Assembly: GCA_003133205.1 (NCBI GenBank)
Contig: PKWK01000096.1
Location: 26,496 to 37,593, forward strand
From: Granulicella sp.
GTDB taxonomy: Bacteria > Acidobacteriota > Terriglobia > Terriglobales > Acidobacteriaceae
DNA length: 11,098 nucleotides
Direction of reading: 5' to 3'
A program made the position numbers and the translations under genes. The notes under the pieces were generated by a model. The model saw nothing but the letters and a program-made list of their open reading frames with translations, did not search any database and had not been told where the DNA came from. This document shows, one piece after another, positions 1 through 7,049 of this stretch; the stretch's first letter is position 1, and each line of letters starts with the position of its first letter.

Positions 1-873
1 CGCCTCTTCGCCTCCGCGCTCGACCCCGCCGCGCTCGGCCTCGATCCCACAGAGCGTGGCAGCCTCGTCCACTCCGTCCTGGAGCTTTTCTGGGCCGAGG
101 TCGAGACGCAGTCCGCCCTCAAGCACATGCCTCGCGTCGAACGCGACGATCTGCTCTCCCGCTCCATCGGCACCGCGCTCGCCAAGCACCACTCCCGCCC
201 CGAGCCCGGTTGGCCGAGCGCCTACCTCGACGCGGAGCGACAGCGCCTGCTCAATCTCCTACGCCCCTGGCTTGACTACGAGGCCAACAAACGCTCTCCC
301 TTCACCGTCAAGTCGCGCGAAGAGAGGCTGCAGGACGTCCGCATCGGCCCGCTACGCCTGGACATCCGCGTCGACCGCGTCGATGTTGCCCACGCCACCG
401 GCAGCGATGAATCCGCAGGCGAGATAATCCTCGACTACAAGACCGGTCCCGCCAAGCCCGCCGACTGGCTGGGCAACCGCCCCGACGCTCCCCAACTCCC
501 CCTCTACGCCGTCGTCTCCAAATCACCACATCTCGCCGCAGTAGCTTTCGCCAGCGTCCGTCCCGGCAAATACATGGACCTCAACGGCTACCAGGCTCAA
601 GACGGCATCCTGCCCAAATTTACTCGGCTCAAGACAGATAGCCTGGAAACCCAGGTCAGCGAGTGGCGTGAAGTCCTCACCACCCTTGCCCACGAGTTCC
701 ACTCCGGCGAAGCCCGCGTCTCACCCAAACAGTACCCGCAGACATGCCAGTATTGCGAGCAGCGCCTGCTCTGCCGCCTCGAGGTCGCCGCACTCGACGC
801 CGAAGCCCTCGAAGATTCTGACTCCGATTCCGACTTGTCCGACTTCGCAGGCACAGAGGCGGACTTTGGCTAA
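1..873 (+). CDS. addB: AddB/RexB-like PD-(D/E)XK nuclease subunit, C-terminal part (5' end outside window)
   Basis: The reading frame is open from base 1 to the TAA at 871-873, giving 290 codons of what is probably a protein of about 1000 residues. The visible part is a RecB-family nuclease domain. Codons 19-31 hold the RG-x3-H start motif (H24). An IRVDRVD stretch lies around codon 125. The ILDYKTG active-site motif has D145 and K147, and it is followed by Q165-x3-Y169. Codons 249, 252 and 258 are cysteines in C-x2-C-x5-C spacing, the 3' part of the iron-sulfur staple known in AddB nuclease domains. The first cysteine of the staple would lie upstream of the window. In AddAB enzymes this subunit degrades one strand during resection of double-strand breaks ahead of recombination. 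The next gene is the helicase-nuclease partner, overlapping by 8 nt, which supports the assignment. The protein ends in an acidic Ser/Asp-rich tail (codons about 266-290). A generic RecB-type nuclease is the alternative. Confidence 0.85.
   Translation, partial: RLFASALDPAALGLDPTERGSLVHSVLELFWAEVETQSALKHMPRVERDDLLSRSIGTALAKHHSRPEPGWPSAYLDAERQRLLNLLRPWLDYEANKRSPFTVKSREERLQDVRIGPLRLDIRVDRVDVAHATGSDESAGEIILDYKTGPAKPADWLGNRPDAPQLPLYAVVSKSPHLAAVAFASVRPGKYMDLNGYQAQDGILPKFTRLKTDSLETQVSEWREVLTTLAHEFHSGEARVSPKQYPQTCQYCEQRLLCRLEVAALDAEALEDSDSDSDLSDFAGTEADFG
855..859 (+). promoter_or_regulatory. Ribosome-binding site deciding a TTG start for the addA-like gene
   Basis: AGAGG lies 6 nt before a TTG at 866-868, inside the last codons of the addB-like gene. 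No ATG or GTG codon in the addA frame near here has a comparable site. The 8-nt overlap with the upstream stop would allow translational coupling. This is inference from spacing. Confidence 0.5.
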
Positions 874-3800
874 TCTTCTGCCTTTCCCCCTCTTGCTCTC
901 ACAGGCGCCGCACCCCGACCCCGCTCCACCGCCCGACGGGGAGGCCCGCCAACAGGCCCTCGACATCCGCCACTCCTTCATCGTCGAAGCCCCCGCCGGT
1001 TCGGGCAAGACCGGCCTGCTGATCCAGCGTTTCCTCAAGCTGCTCACCGACGACTCCGTCACCACACCCGAGCAGGTCCTCGCCGTCACCTTCACGAATA
1101 AGGCCGCCGCCGAACTGCGCGACCGCGTCCTCGCGCATCTTGAAGCAGCTCACCTCGGCTCCGCCACATTGAGTGACTTCGACCGCCAAAGCCGCGCCTT
1201 AGCCCTCGCCGTCCTCGCCCGCGATCAGCAGCTCGGCTGGTTCCTCCTCAACCATCCGCAGCGCCTTAATCTCCGCACCATCGACTCCGTCTGCGCTGAG
1301 ATCGCCCGCACCCTCCCCGTCCTCTCCGGGAGCGGCGGCCGCCTTGCCCCCGCCGACGACGCCGGCCCTTTGCATCGCGAAGCCGCACGCCGCACGCTCC
1401 TTCTCCTCGGCAGTGGCGACGCTCCATTCGAAGCGGCCCTCCGCAATCTCCTCCTCCACCGCGACGGCAATCTAGCCAACTGCGAGTCGTTGATCGCCAA
1501 CATGCTTAGCCTGCGCGACCAGTGGGGCGACCTTATCCCGCTCACCCAGCCCGAGCTTGAAGACGCCTGGCTGGATGCCAACGTCCTGCCCCGCCTCGAA
1601 CTCGCGCTCGACCACGCCATCTGCACCGCGCTCACGCAGCTCGAACAAGTCTTCCCCGCTGACGTCCTCGCCGACCTGAGTGAACTCGCTGCCGAACTGG
1701 GCGACCTCGACGGCTATAACGGCCACCCTTCGCCTATCTCCATCTGCGCCGGTTGCATCCGCCCGCCGGAGGCCGTAACCGCTCACCTCGATCATTGGCT
1801 CGCGCTGATCCACCTGCTCCTCACGCCCTCCGGCGATTCCTGGCGCAAGGGCTTCAATGCTAATCACCTGGGCTTCAAGCCCGAGCACCACCACAAAGCC
1901 CGGCTAAAAGCCTTGATCGATCAGCTAAGTCGCCGCGATGGCCTGCTCGACGCACTCCTCAACGTGCGCGCGCTTCCTCCCGCCCACTACCCCGCCAACC
2001 AATGGGCCGTCGCCAAATCGCTCTTCCGCGTCCTCAGTCGCGCCCTGGTCGAACTTCAATTCGTCTTCGCCGAGCGCAACCAGTGCGACTTCACCGAACT
2101 CGGCCTGCTCGCCCGCAACGCCCTCGGCCAGGATTCCGGCGCCGAAGACCTGGCCGCCGCGCTCGGCGCACGTCTCCAGCACCTCCTCGTCGACGAGATG
2201 CAGGACACATCCACCAGCCAGTACGACCTGCTTGAACTGCTCACGGCATCCTGGGACGGCCACTCGCAGACCGTGTTCCTGGTCGGCGACCCGCGCCAGT
2301 CCATCTACCTCTTCCGCCAGGCACGGGTCGAGCGTTTCATCCGCGCCATGAACACCGGTCGCCTCGGCGAACTGCCCCTGACCCTCCTCCGCCTCACTGC
2401 AAACTTCCGCTCCCAGCGTAGCCTCGTCGATCAGTTCAACGACGACTTCGAGCTTATCTTCCCTGGCCCGAACACATCCGAAACGAACTCTCAGGCCCTC
2501 CCGTTCGCACGCGCCCAAGCCACCCTCCCAGCTTCGCCGCATGCGGAAGGCGTCCGCTGGCACGCCAATCCCATAGCTCCCGCGGCGCCCTCCTTGACCG
2601 TTGCGTCGTCGATCGCGGAGGCCATCCCGATCTCCGCTCAAGTCCACCGGCAGCAGGCTGACCACGATGCTCGCGAAATCCTTCGCATCGCCCGTCACTG
2701 GATTGCGGAACCCCTCCCGCCGCACCGCACCGAACCCTGGAAGATCGCCGTCCTGGTCCGCAGCCGTACCCATCTGCTCGAGATCGTCACCAGGCTCAGA
2801 AAGAGCAGCCCCCGCATCCCTTTCCGCGCGGTCGATATCGAGACTCTCAACGAGCGCCAGGAAGTCCTCGACCTCACCGCTCTCACCCGCGCCCTGCTCC
2901 ATCCCGCCGACCGCGTCGCCGCCCTTGCGGTGTTGCGCGCGCCCTGGTGTGGCCTCTCACTCGCCGACCTGCACACCCTCACGGGAGTCGATGATCCCGA
3001 CTTCAAGGAACACTCCATCCCGCGCCTCATGGTCGAGCGCGGACACCTTCTGTCTGAAGAATCATGCCAGCGCATGGCCCGCGTCTGGACCGTCCTCCAG
3101 GCTGCCGCCGCCCAGCGCGCCCGCCTCACCACTGCCCAACTCGTCGAACGCGCATGGCGCTCGCTCGGCGGCGATGCGTTGCTCGGTCCAGCCCAACTCA
3201 CCAACGTGCGCCGCTTCTTCCAACTCCTCGACACGCTCGAAGCCGAGTCCGGAACTCTCCGCATCGACCCTGCGATCCTCAAGGAGCGCCTGCAAAGCCT
3301 CTACGCCGAACCCGACCCCATCCCGTCCGGAGTTCCCTTCGTCGAACTTCTCACCATCCACAAAGCCAAGGGCCTCGAGTGGGACGTCGTTCTGGTTCCC
3401 GCCCTGGAACGTAGCCCCGGCCGAAGCAACCCCCGCCTGCTCAACTGGTCGGAGATCGACTCGCCCGATGCCACCGTGCCATCAGAGGGCCATGCAGACG
3501 ACCGGCCCGCACACATCATGCTCGCGCCCATCGCCGCCAAGGGCGAGGACATTGACCCGCTCTTCCGCTGGCTCAACGGCATTCATAGCAAACGCGAAGC
3601 TGCCGAACGCAAGCGCCTCTTCTATGTCGCCTGCACCCGCGCCCGCGAGGAACTCCACTTATTCGCCGCTCCGGATATCTCCGCAAAGGGAGAGATCAAT
3701 CCGCGCTACGACAGCCTTCTCGACGCTGCATGGCCCGCCGCCGAACGCCACTTCGCCCAAGCGACCGCGGTGGTCCCAGCCGAGCCCCCCGCCCTCGCCC

Positions 3801-4573
3801 TCGCCGCCGGGGCCGACCCGTCTCGTCCCGTGCTTCTACGCGTGCCTCTTACCTTCGAGCCGGCCGCCCGCTTCGCCGCCTCACGCAGGCATAGACTGCC
3901 TTACGGCGATCCCGACAGCGACGCAGGTTCCAGCCATGCCCAGTTCTCTCGCCCCGAAGGCTCGTTCGCCGCCCGCTCCTTCGGCAACGTCGTCCACGCC
4001 TGCCTCGAGACCCTCTCCGACCGAATCCTCAACCGCAGCGCACCCGCCGCACTCCTGGCCGAGCTTCCCTCGTGGACCCCGCGCATCGCCGCCATGCTGC
4101 GCGCCGACGGCCTTCCGCGCGCCACCGTCGAACGCTACACCCGCGAAACCGGCGCAGCCCTGAACAACGTCCTGCGCGACCGCGACGGTCTCTGGCTGCT
4201 CGCACCCCAATCGCGTAGCGCCAGCGAATTCGCTATCACTGCGTGGCCTCAGCCCCAGAACGTCGCGAGCCAGACTACCCTCCGGCCAGCCTCAATTCGT
4301 ATCGACCGCGTCTTCCACGCCGGCCCCGAGCCACACGCTCCCGGCGAAGACTTTCTCTGGATCGTCGATTACAAGACCACGGCCCACGGTCCCACCGGTC
4401 TCGACGATTTCCTCACAGCCCAGCGCACCACGTATGGCCCACAGCTCGAAACCTACGCGCGCATTCTCGCCCCGGCGCGATCAAAATCGCCCGGCGAGGT
4501 GCGTCTCGCCCTCTACTTCCCCACGATTCCACGCCTCATCTGGTGGAATGCCGCATCATCAGCCAGCGACTAA
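866..4573 (+). CDS. addA: AddA/RexA-like ATP-dependent helicase-nuclease (UvrD/RecB family)
   Basis: This about 1235-residue protein is a superfamily 1A helicase fused to a C-terminal RecB-type nuclease, the architecture of AddA. Numbering is from the TTG at 866. The helicase motifs appear in order: Walker A APAGSGKT at 42-49, motif Ia TFTNKAAAELR, Walker B VDEMQDT with D443 and E444, motif III GDPRQSIYLFR from 474, motif IV ANFRS with R515, motif V TIHKAKGLEWD around H832, and motif VI YVACTRARE at 920-928. The nuclease follows: G1040-x3-H1044, IDR with D1147, VDYKT with D1168 and K1170, then a QLETY motif. With the AddB-like partner it should unwind and resect double-strand ends for RecA loading. 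The length is normal for AddA. The frame stays open back to an ATG at 668, but residues before 866 are Ser/Pro-rich shadow of the upstream gene, so TTG 866 (with AGAGG 6 nt upstream) is preferred; CTG 878 is possible. The stop overlaps phoU's stop by 4 nt. Confidence 0.9.
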   Translation: MANLLPFPLLLSQAPHPDPAPPPDGEARQQALDIRHSFIVEAPAGSGKTGLLIQRFLKLLTDDSVTTPEQVLAVTFTNKAAAELRDRVLAHLEAAHLGSATLSDFDRQSRALALAVLARDQQLGWFLLNHPQRLNLRTIDSVCAEIARTLPVLSGSGGRLAPADDAGPLHREAARRTLLLLGSGDAPFEAALRNLLLHRDGNLANCESLIANMLSLRDQWGDLIPLTQPELEDAWLDANVLPRLELALDHAICTALTQLEQVFPADVLADLSELAAELGDLDGYNGHPSPISICAGCIRPPEAVTAHLDHWLALIHLLLTPSGDSWRKGFNANHLGFKPEHHHKARLKALIDQLSRRDGLLDALLNVRALPPAHYPANQWAVAKSLFRVLSRALVELQFVFAERNQCDFTELGLLARNALGQDSGAEDLAAALGARLQHLLVDEMQDTSTSQYDLLELLTASWDGHSQTVFLVGDPRQSIYLFRQARVERFIRAMNTGRLGELPLTLLRLTANFRSQRSLVDQFNDDFELIFPGPNTSETNSQALPFARAQATLPASPHAEGVRWHANPIAPAAPSLTVASSIAEAIPISAQVHRQQADHDAREILRIARHWIAEPLPPHRTEPWKIAVLVRSRTHLLEIVTRLRKSSPRIPFRAVDIETLNERQEVLDLTALTRALLHPADRVAALAVLRAPWCGLSLADLHTLTGVDDPDFKEHSIPRLMVERGHLLSEESCQRMARVWTVLQAAAAQRARLTTAQLVERAWRSLGGDALLGPAQLTNVRRFFQLLDTLEAESGTLRIDPAILKERLQSLYAEPDPIPSGVPFVELLTIHKAKGLEWDVVLVPALERSPGRSNPRLLNWSEIDSPDATVPSEGHADDRPAHIMLAPIAAKGEDIDPLFRWLNGIHSKREAAERKRLFYVACTRAREELHLFAAPDISAKGEINPRYDSLLDAAWPAAERHFAQATAVVPAEPPALALAAGADPSRPVLLRVPLTFEPAARFAASRRHRLPYGDPDSDAGSSHAQFSRPEGSFAARSFGNVVHACLETLSDRILNRSAPAALLAELPSWTPRIAAMLRADGLPRATVERYTRETGAALNNVLRDRDGLWLLAPQSRSASEFAITAWPQPQNVASQTTLRPASIRIDRVFHAGPEPHAPGEDFLWIVDYKTTAHGPTGLDDFLTAQRTTYGPQLETYARILAPARSKSPGEVRLALYFPTIPRLIWWNAASSASD

Positions 4574-5238
4574 ACCGCACCGCTGCCGTGCCGCACATCC
4601 TTGCCGCGCACCCAGAAAATCACGTCCTCCGCGATGTTGGTCGCATGGTCGCCTACCCGCTCCAGATTTCGTGCGATGATCAGCGCGTTCAGGCTCTGCG
4701 GCGTCAGCTCCGGCTTGTCCTTGATCAGCGTGCTCAGCGCGTAGAACGCCGCGTCGTTCATCTCGTCCACCTGGTCGTCCAGCGTCAGCACCGACTGCGC
4801 CAGTTCCGCGTCCGCCTCAATGAACGCCTGCAGCGCTTTGCGCACCATCGCCGACGCCAGCGACGCCAGCTTGGGAATGTCCACCGGCAGGTCGATGTTC
4901 GCGAACGCGCCCATCTCGCGCACCCTTACCGCGATGTTCACCGCCTGGTCACCTACTCGCTCCAGGTCCGCATTGATCCGGATCACTGACAGGATGAAGC
5001 GCAGGTCGATCGCCATCGGCTGCTCCATCGCAAGCAGATCGAGAGCCATCTGATCGATCTCGCGCTCCAGGCGATTGATCACCGGCTCGGACTGGAACAC
5101 CATCTCACAGATCGAGAGGTCGCGCATCCGGTACGCCTCGATGGACCGCTGAATGGCCTGTTCCGCCATCCCGGCCATGATCAGCAGCCGCTCTTTCAGA
5201 TCGTCGAGGTTCTGCTGAAACTTGATGCGGGTCGCCAT
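4570..5238 (-). CDS. phoU: Phosphate signalling regulator PhoU
   Basis: The 222-residue protein has the two-fold repeat of PhoU: two three-helix halves, each with an E-R-V-G-D metal-cluster motif (residues 93-97 ERVGDQAVNI and 193-197 ERVGDHATNI, followed by AED). It is almost entirely helical and has no membrane segment. PhoU is a cytoplasmic peripheral protein that links the PstSCAB transporter to PhoR and keeps PhoB unphosphorylated when phosphate is ample. It is the last gene of the Pho unit, 112 nt after pstB. I chose ATG at 5238-5236, 9 nt after AGGAG (5252-5248). A TTG codon directly before it (5241-5239) would add one residue with 6-nt spacing and cannot be excluded. The ribosome-binding site lies inside a predicted 14-bp stem, so translation may be controlled. 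The stop codon (TAG, 4572-4570) overlaps the stop of the convergent addA-like gene. Confidence 0.95.
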   Translation of the reverse strand: MATRIKFQQNLDDLKERLLIMAGMAEQAIQRSIEAYRMRDLSICEMVFQSEPVINRLEREIDQMALDLLAMEQPMAIDLRFILSVIRINADLERVGDQAVNIAVRVREMGAFANIDLPVDIPKLASLASAMVRKALQAFIEADAELAQSVLTLDDQVDEMNDAAFYALSTLIKDKPELTPQSLNALIIARNLERVGDHATNIAEDVIFWVRGKDVRHGSGAV

Positions 5239-5247
5239 CAAACATTT

Positions 5248-5252
5248 CTCCT
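5248..5252 (-). promoter_or_regulatory. Ribosome-binding site of phoU
   Basis: AGGAG read on the minus strand lies 9 nt before ATG 5238 and 6 nt before TTG 5241. It is the only good Shine-Dalgarno match near the phoU start, and it lies wholly inside the 3' arm of the long stem described above. Confidence 0.75.
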
Positions 5253-5282
5253 GTAGGTTCCGGCGGAGGCAAGAACGTCCGC

Positions 5283-5308
5283 GCCGTTTTTCCTCCAGGA
5301 AAAACGGC
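5283..5308 (-). other. Perfect 12-bp hairpin in the pstB-phoU gap
   Basis: Bases 5283-5294 are the exact reverse complement of 5297-5308, with 2 bases between them (in practice a 4-base loop on an 11-bp stem). The stem has a GC-rich base (GCCG/CGGC), a central run of five A-T pairs and two G-C pairs near the loop. It has no following U-tract in the minus direction, so it is not a standard intrinsic terminator. It may protect or process the mRNA, or act as the inner element of the phoU switch. Its UUUUUCCUG segment repeats part of the outer 5' arm, so alternative pairings exist. Confidence 0.6.
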
Positions 5309-5350
5309 CATCCTCAACTCCGTCCGATGCGAAGGAACAGGAAAAATGTT

Positions 5351-6109
5351 TCAACCGAACCTCCCAGTGATGTAATCCTCAGTCCGTTTGTCCTTCGGAT
5401 TCGTAAAGATCTTATGCGTCGAATCAAACTCCACCATCTTGCCGTTCAGGAAGAATCCCGTATTCTCCGCCACGCGCGCTGCCTGCTGCATGTTATGCGT
5501 CACAATCACAATCGTATATTGGCTCTTCAACTGGAAGATCAGGTCCTCGATCTTCGAGGTCGAAACCGGGTCCAACGCCGACGCCGGCTCATCCATCAAC
5601 AACACCTCAGGATCGACCGCCAGCGCACGCGCGATGCACATTCTCTGCTGCTGTCCGCCGGAGAGGCTCGCGCCCGACTTCTTCTTCAGGTCGTCCTTCA
5701 CCTCTTCCCACAGCGCCGCCGACTTCAGACTACGCTCTACGGTTTCGTCCAGAATCGCGCGGTTGCGAAAGCCATTCAGCTTCAGCCCGCTCGCCACATT
5801 GTCGTAGATCGACATCGTCGGAAACGGGTTCGGCCGCTGAAACACCATCCCGACGCGTCGCCGGATCTCAACCGGGTTCGCATCCTTGTAGATGTCCAGA
5901 TCGCCCATCTTCACCACGCCCGTCGCGCGCGCAATCGGGTTGGTCTCGTGCATCCGGTTCAGGCAGCGCACGAACGTGCTCTTGCCGCAGCCCGACGGCC
6001 CAATCAGCGCCGTCGCATGGTTGGCCGGAATGTTCAGGTTGATGTCCTGGAGCGTGTGCGTCGTCCCGTACCACGCGTTCAGGTGCTCCACATTGATGCC
6101 GACTCCCAC
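5351..6109 (-). CDS. pstB: Phosphate ABC transporter ATP-binding protein PstB
   Basis: At 252 residues this is a normal-length PstB ATPase. It drives phosphate import through PstC/PstA from the cytoplasmic face of the inner membrane. Visible motifs are: A-loop Y14, Walker [10 protein letters not shown] (37-45), Q-loop Q91 within the PstB-typical [15 protein letters not shown], signature LSGGQQQR (149-156), Walker [13 protein letters not shown] with D173 and E174, and H-loop H205 (VTHN). All catalytic residues are present. The start is GTG at 6109-6107, immediately after the pstA stop (no intervening base), with AAGGGGG 8 nt upstream inside the pstA end. It stops at TGA 5353-5351. In the Pho system the transporter also acts as the phosphate sensor that signals through PhoU to PhoR. 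Confidence 0.97.
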   Translation of the reverse strand: MGVGINVEHLNAWYGTTHTLQDINLNIPANHATALIGPSGCGKSTFVRCLNRMHETNPIARATGVVKMGDLDIYKDANPVEIRRRVGMVFQRPNPFPTMSIYDNVASGLKLNGFRNRAILDETVERSLKSAALWEEVKDDLKKKSGASLSGGQQQRMCIARALAVDPEVLLMDEPASALDPVSTSKIEDLIFQLKSQYTIVIVTHNMQQAARVAENTGFFLNGKMVEFDSTHKIFTNPKDKRTEDYITGRFG

Positions 6110-7048
6110 TTAGCTCGCCCCCTTCATAATGCCGCGGCTCGCATAGATCCGCACCAGCGACACTGCCACCATAATCATCACAATCAACACCAGCGAGCCG
6201 GCCCACGCCAGCCTGTGCCACTCGTCATACGGCGAGAGGGCATACACATAAATCTGCAGCGGAAGCGCAGCTATCGGCTCGGTCAGCTTGTAGCTCCAGA
6301 ACTGGTTGCCCAGCGCCGTAAACAGCAGCGGCGCCGTCTCGCCCGCAACTCGGGCAAACGCCAGCATACAGCCGGTAATAATCCCCGGCGAGGCCGTCTT
6401 CAGACTCACCGACAGCACCGTCCGCCACTTGGGCACTCCCAGCCCCAATGCAGCCTCGCGGATCGCGTGCGGCACCGTCGCCAGCATCTCTTCCGTCGTC
6501 CGCGCGATCGTCGGCACCATCATGATCGCCAGCGCGACACCACCCGAAAACGCCGAGAAATGATGCTGCTGCATGACGATCAGCGAGTAGATCGCAATGC
6601 CCATCACGATCGACGGCACCCCATTCAGCACATCGGCCGTGAACCGTATCGCCGTCGCCAGCAATCTGCCCCGGCCAAACTCGGCAAGATATACGCCCGC
6701 CGCAATCCCCACGGGAATTCCCATCAGGCTCGCCAGACCAAGCACAATCCCCGAACCCACGATGGCGTTTGCCATGCCTCCGCCCGGCTCACCCACCGGC
6801 GCCGGAATATGCGTAAAGAAGGCGAGGTTCAGAGAACTCGCGCCTTTGTAGATCAGGTAAATCAGAATCGCCACCAGCGGCGCAATCACCAGGAGCGTGC
6901 TCAGCACCGCTAGCCCGGTAACCAGATGATTCACCACATACCGCCGCGCCGAATTCAAACGCATCCGCTTCGACTGCATGTTCATCGGAGGCCGCATCGG
7001 GCCATTGTCACCAGCCAGAGGCGGGGTATGGAAAGGGTTCGCGCTCAT
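6110..7048 (-). CDS. pstA: Phosphate ABC transporter permease PstA
   Basis: This 312-residue inner-membrane protein has about six hydrophobic segments: residues near 40-68, 92-122, 137-159, 167-188, 222-243 and 281-301. The cytoplasmic EAA coupling loop that docks on PstB is REAALGLGVPKWRTVL (about 198-212). The ARVAGETAPLLFTALG segment (about 232-247) carries the Arg/Glu pair typical of Pst permeases. It forms the channel with PstC. The ATG at 7048 has GAGGG 9 nt upstream (7062-7058), and only 1 nt separates it from the pstC stop, so the two are surely co-translated. The first about 36 residues are polar, Pro/Met/Arg-rich and precede TM1. Internal ATGs at residues 18, 22, 24 and 29 are weaker start alternatives. 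Confidence 0.96.
   Translation of the reverse strand: MSANPFHTPPLAGDNGPMRPPMNMQSKRMRLNSARRYVVNHLVTGLAVLSTLLVIAPLVAILIYLIYKGASSLNLAFFTHIPAPVGEPGGGMANAIVGSGIVLGLASLMGIPVGIAAGVYLAEFGRGRLLATAIRFTADVLNGVPSIVMGIAIYSLIVMQQHHFSAFSGGVALAIMMVPTIARTTEEMLATVPHAIREAALGLGVPKWRTVLSVSLKTASPGIITGCMLAFARVAGETAPLLFTALGNQFWSYKLTEPIAALPLQIYVYALSPYDEWHRLAWAGSLVLIVMIMVAVSLVRIYASRGIMKGAS
6118..6124 (-). promoter_or_regulatory. Ribosome-binding site of pstB, inside the 3' end of pstA
   Basis: AAGGGGG on the minus strand lies 8 nt before the GTG at 6109. It encodes part of the last PstA residues (Lys-Gly-Ala-Ser), and it supports the GTG start that directly abuts the pstA TAA. Confidence 0.7.
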
Positions 7049-7049
7049 C

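Larger units (their letters stand above)
5240..5351 (-). promoter_or_regulatory. Predicted RNA structure that sequesters the phoU ribosome-binding site
   Basis: In the sense (minus-strand) RNA, AAACAUUUUUCCUG (5351-5338) can pair along all 14 positions with CAGGAGAAAUGUUU (5253-5240), using one G-U pair (5248 with 5343). After a 4-nt bulge (5257-5254), UUCC (5337-5334) pairs with GGAA (5261-5258). The 5' arm begins at the last base of the pstB stop codon, and the 3' arm contains phoU's AGGAG and ends 1 nt before its ATG. The enclosed 84 nt carry a second perfect hairpin (5308-5283). The pairing is seen directly in the sequence. The regulatory role is inferred: a ribosome terminating on pstB would cover the 5' arm and release the phoU site. 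Confidence 0.55.

Noticed and set aside
668..865. N-terminal extension of the addA-like protein from an ATG at 668
   Set aside because: These 66 residues are Ser/Pro-rich, overlap the nuclease-domain end of the addB-like gene in another frame and do not resemble any AddA N-terminus. TTG 866 has the ribosome-binding site.
1925..2902. A 325-codon minus-strand open frame inside the addA-like gene
   Set aside because: It is the codon-phase shadow of the helicase core and has no ribosome-binding site or domain that I can see.
5283..5308. Calling the pstB-phoU hairpin an intrinsic terminator
   Set aside because: No U-tract follows it in the transcribed direction, and phoU has no obvious promoter of its own after it.
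5222..6913. A 563-codon open frame on the plus strand, antisense to pstB and pstA
   Set aside because: Its product is Arg/His/Gln-rich with no domain, and it runs opposite two clear ABC-transporter genes. Such mirror frames are expected from strong G/C third-position bias.
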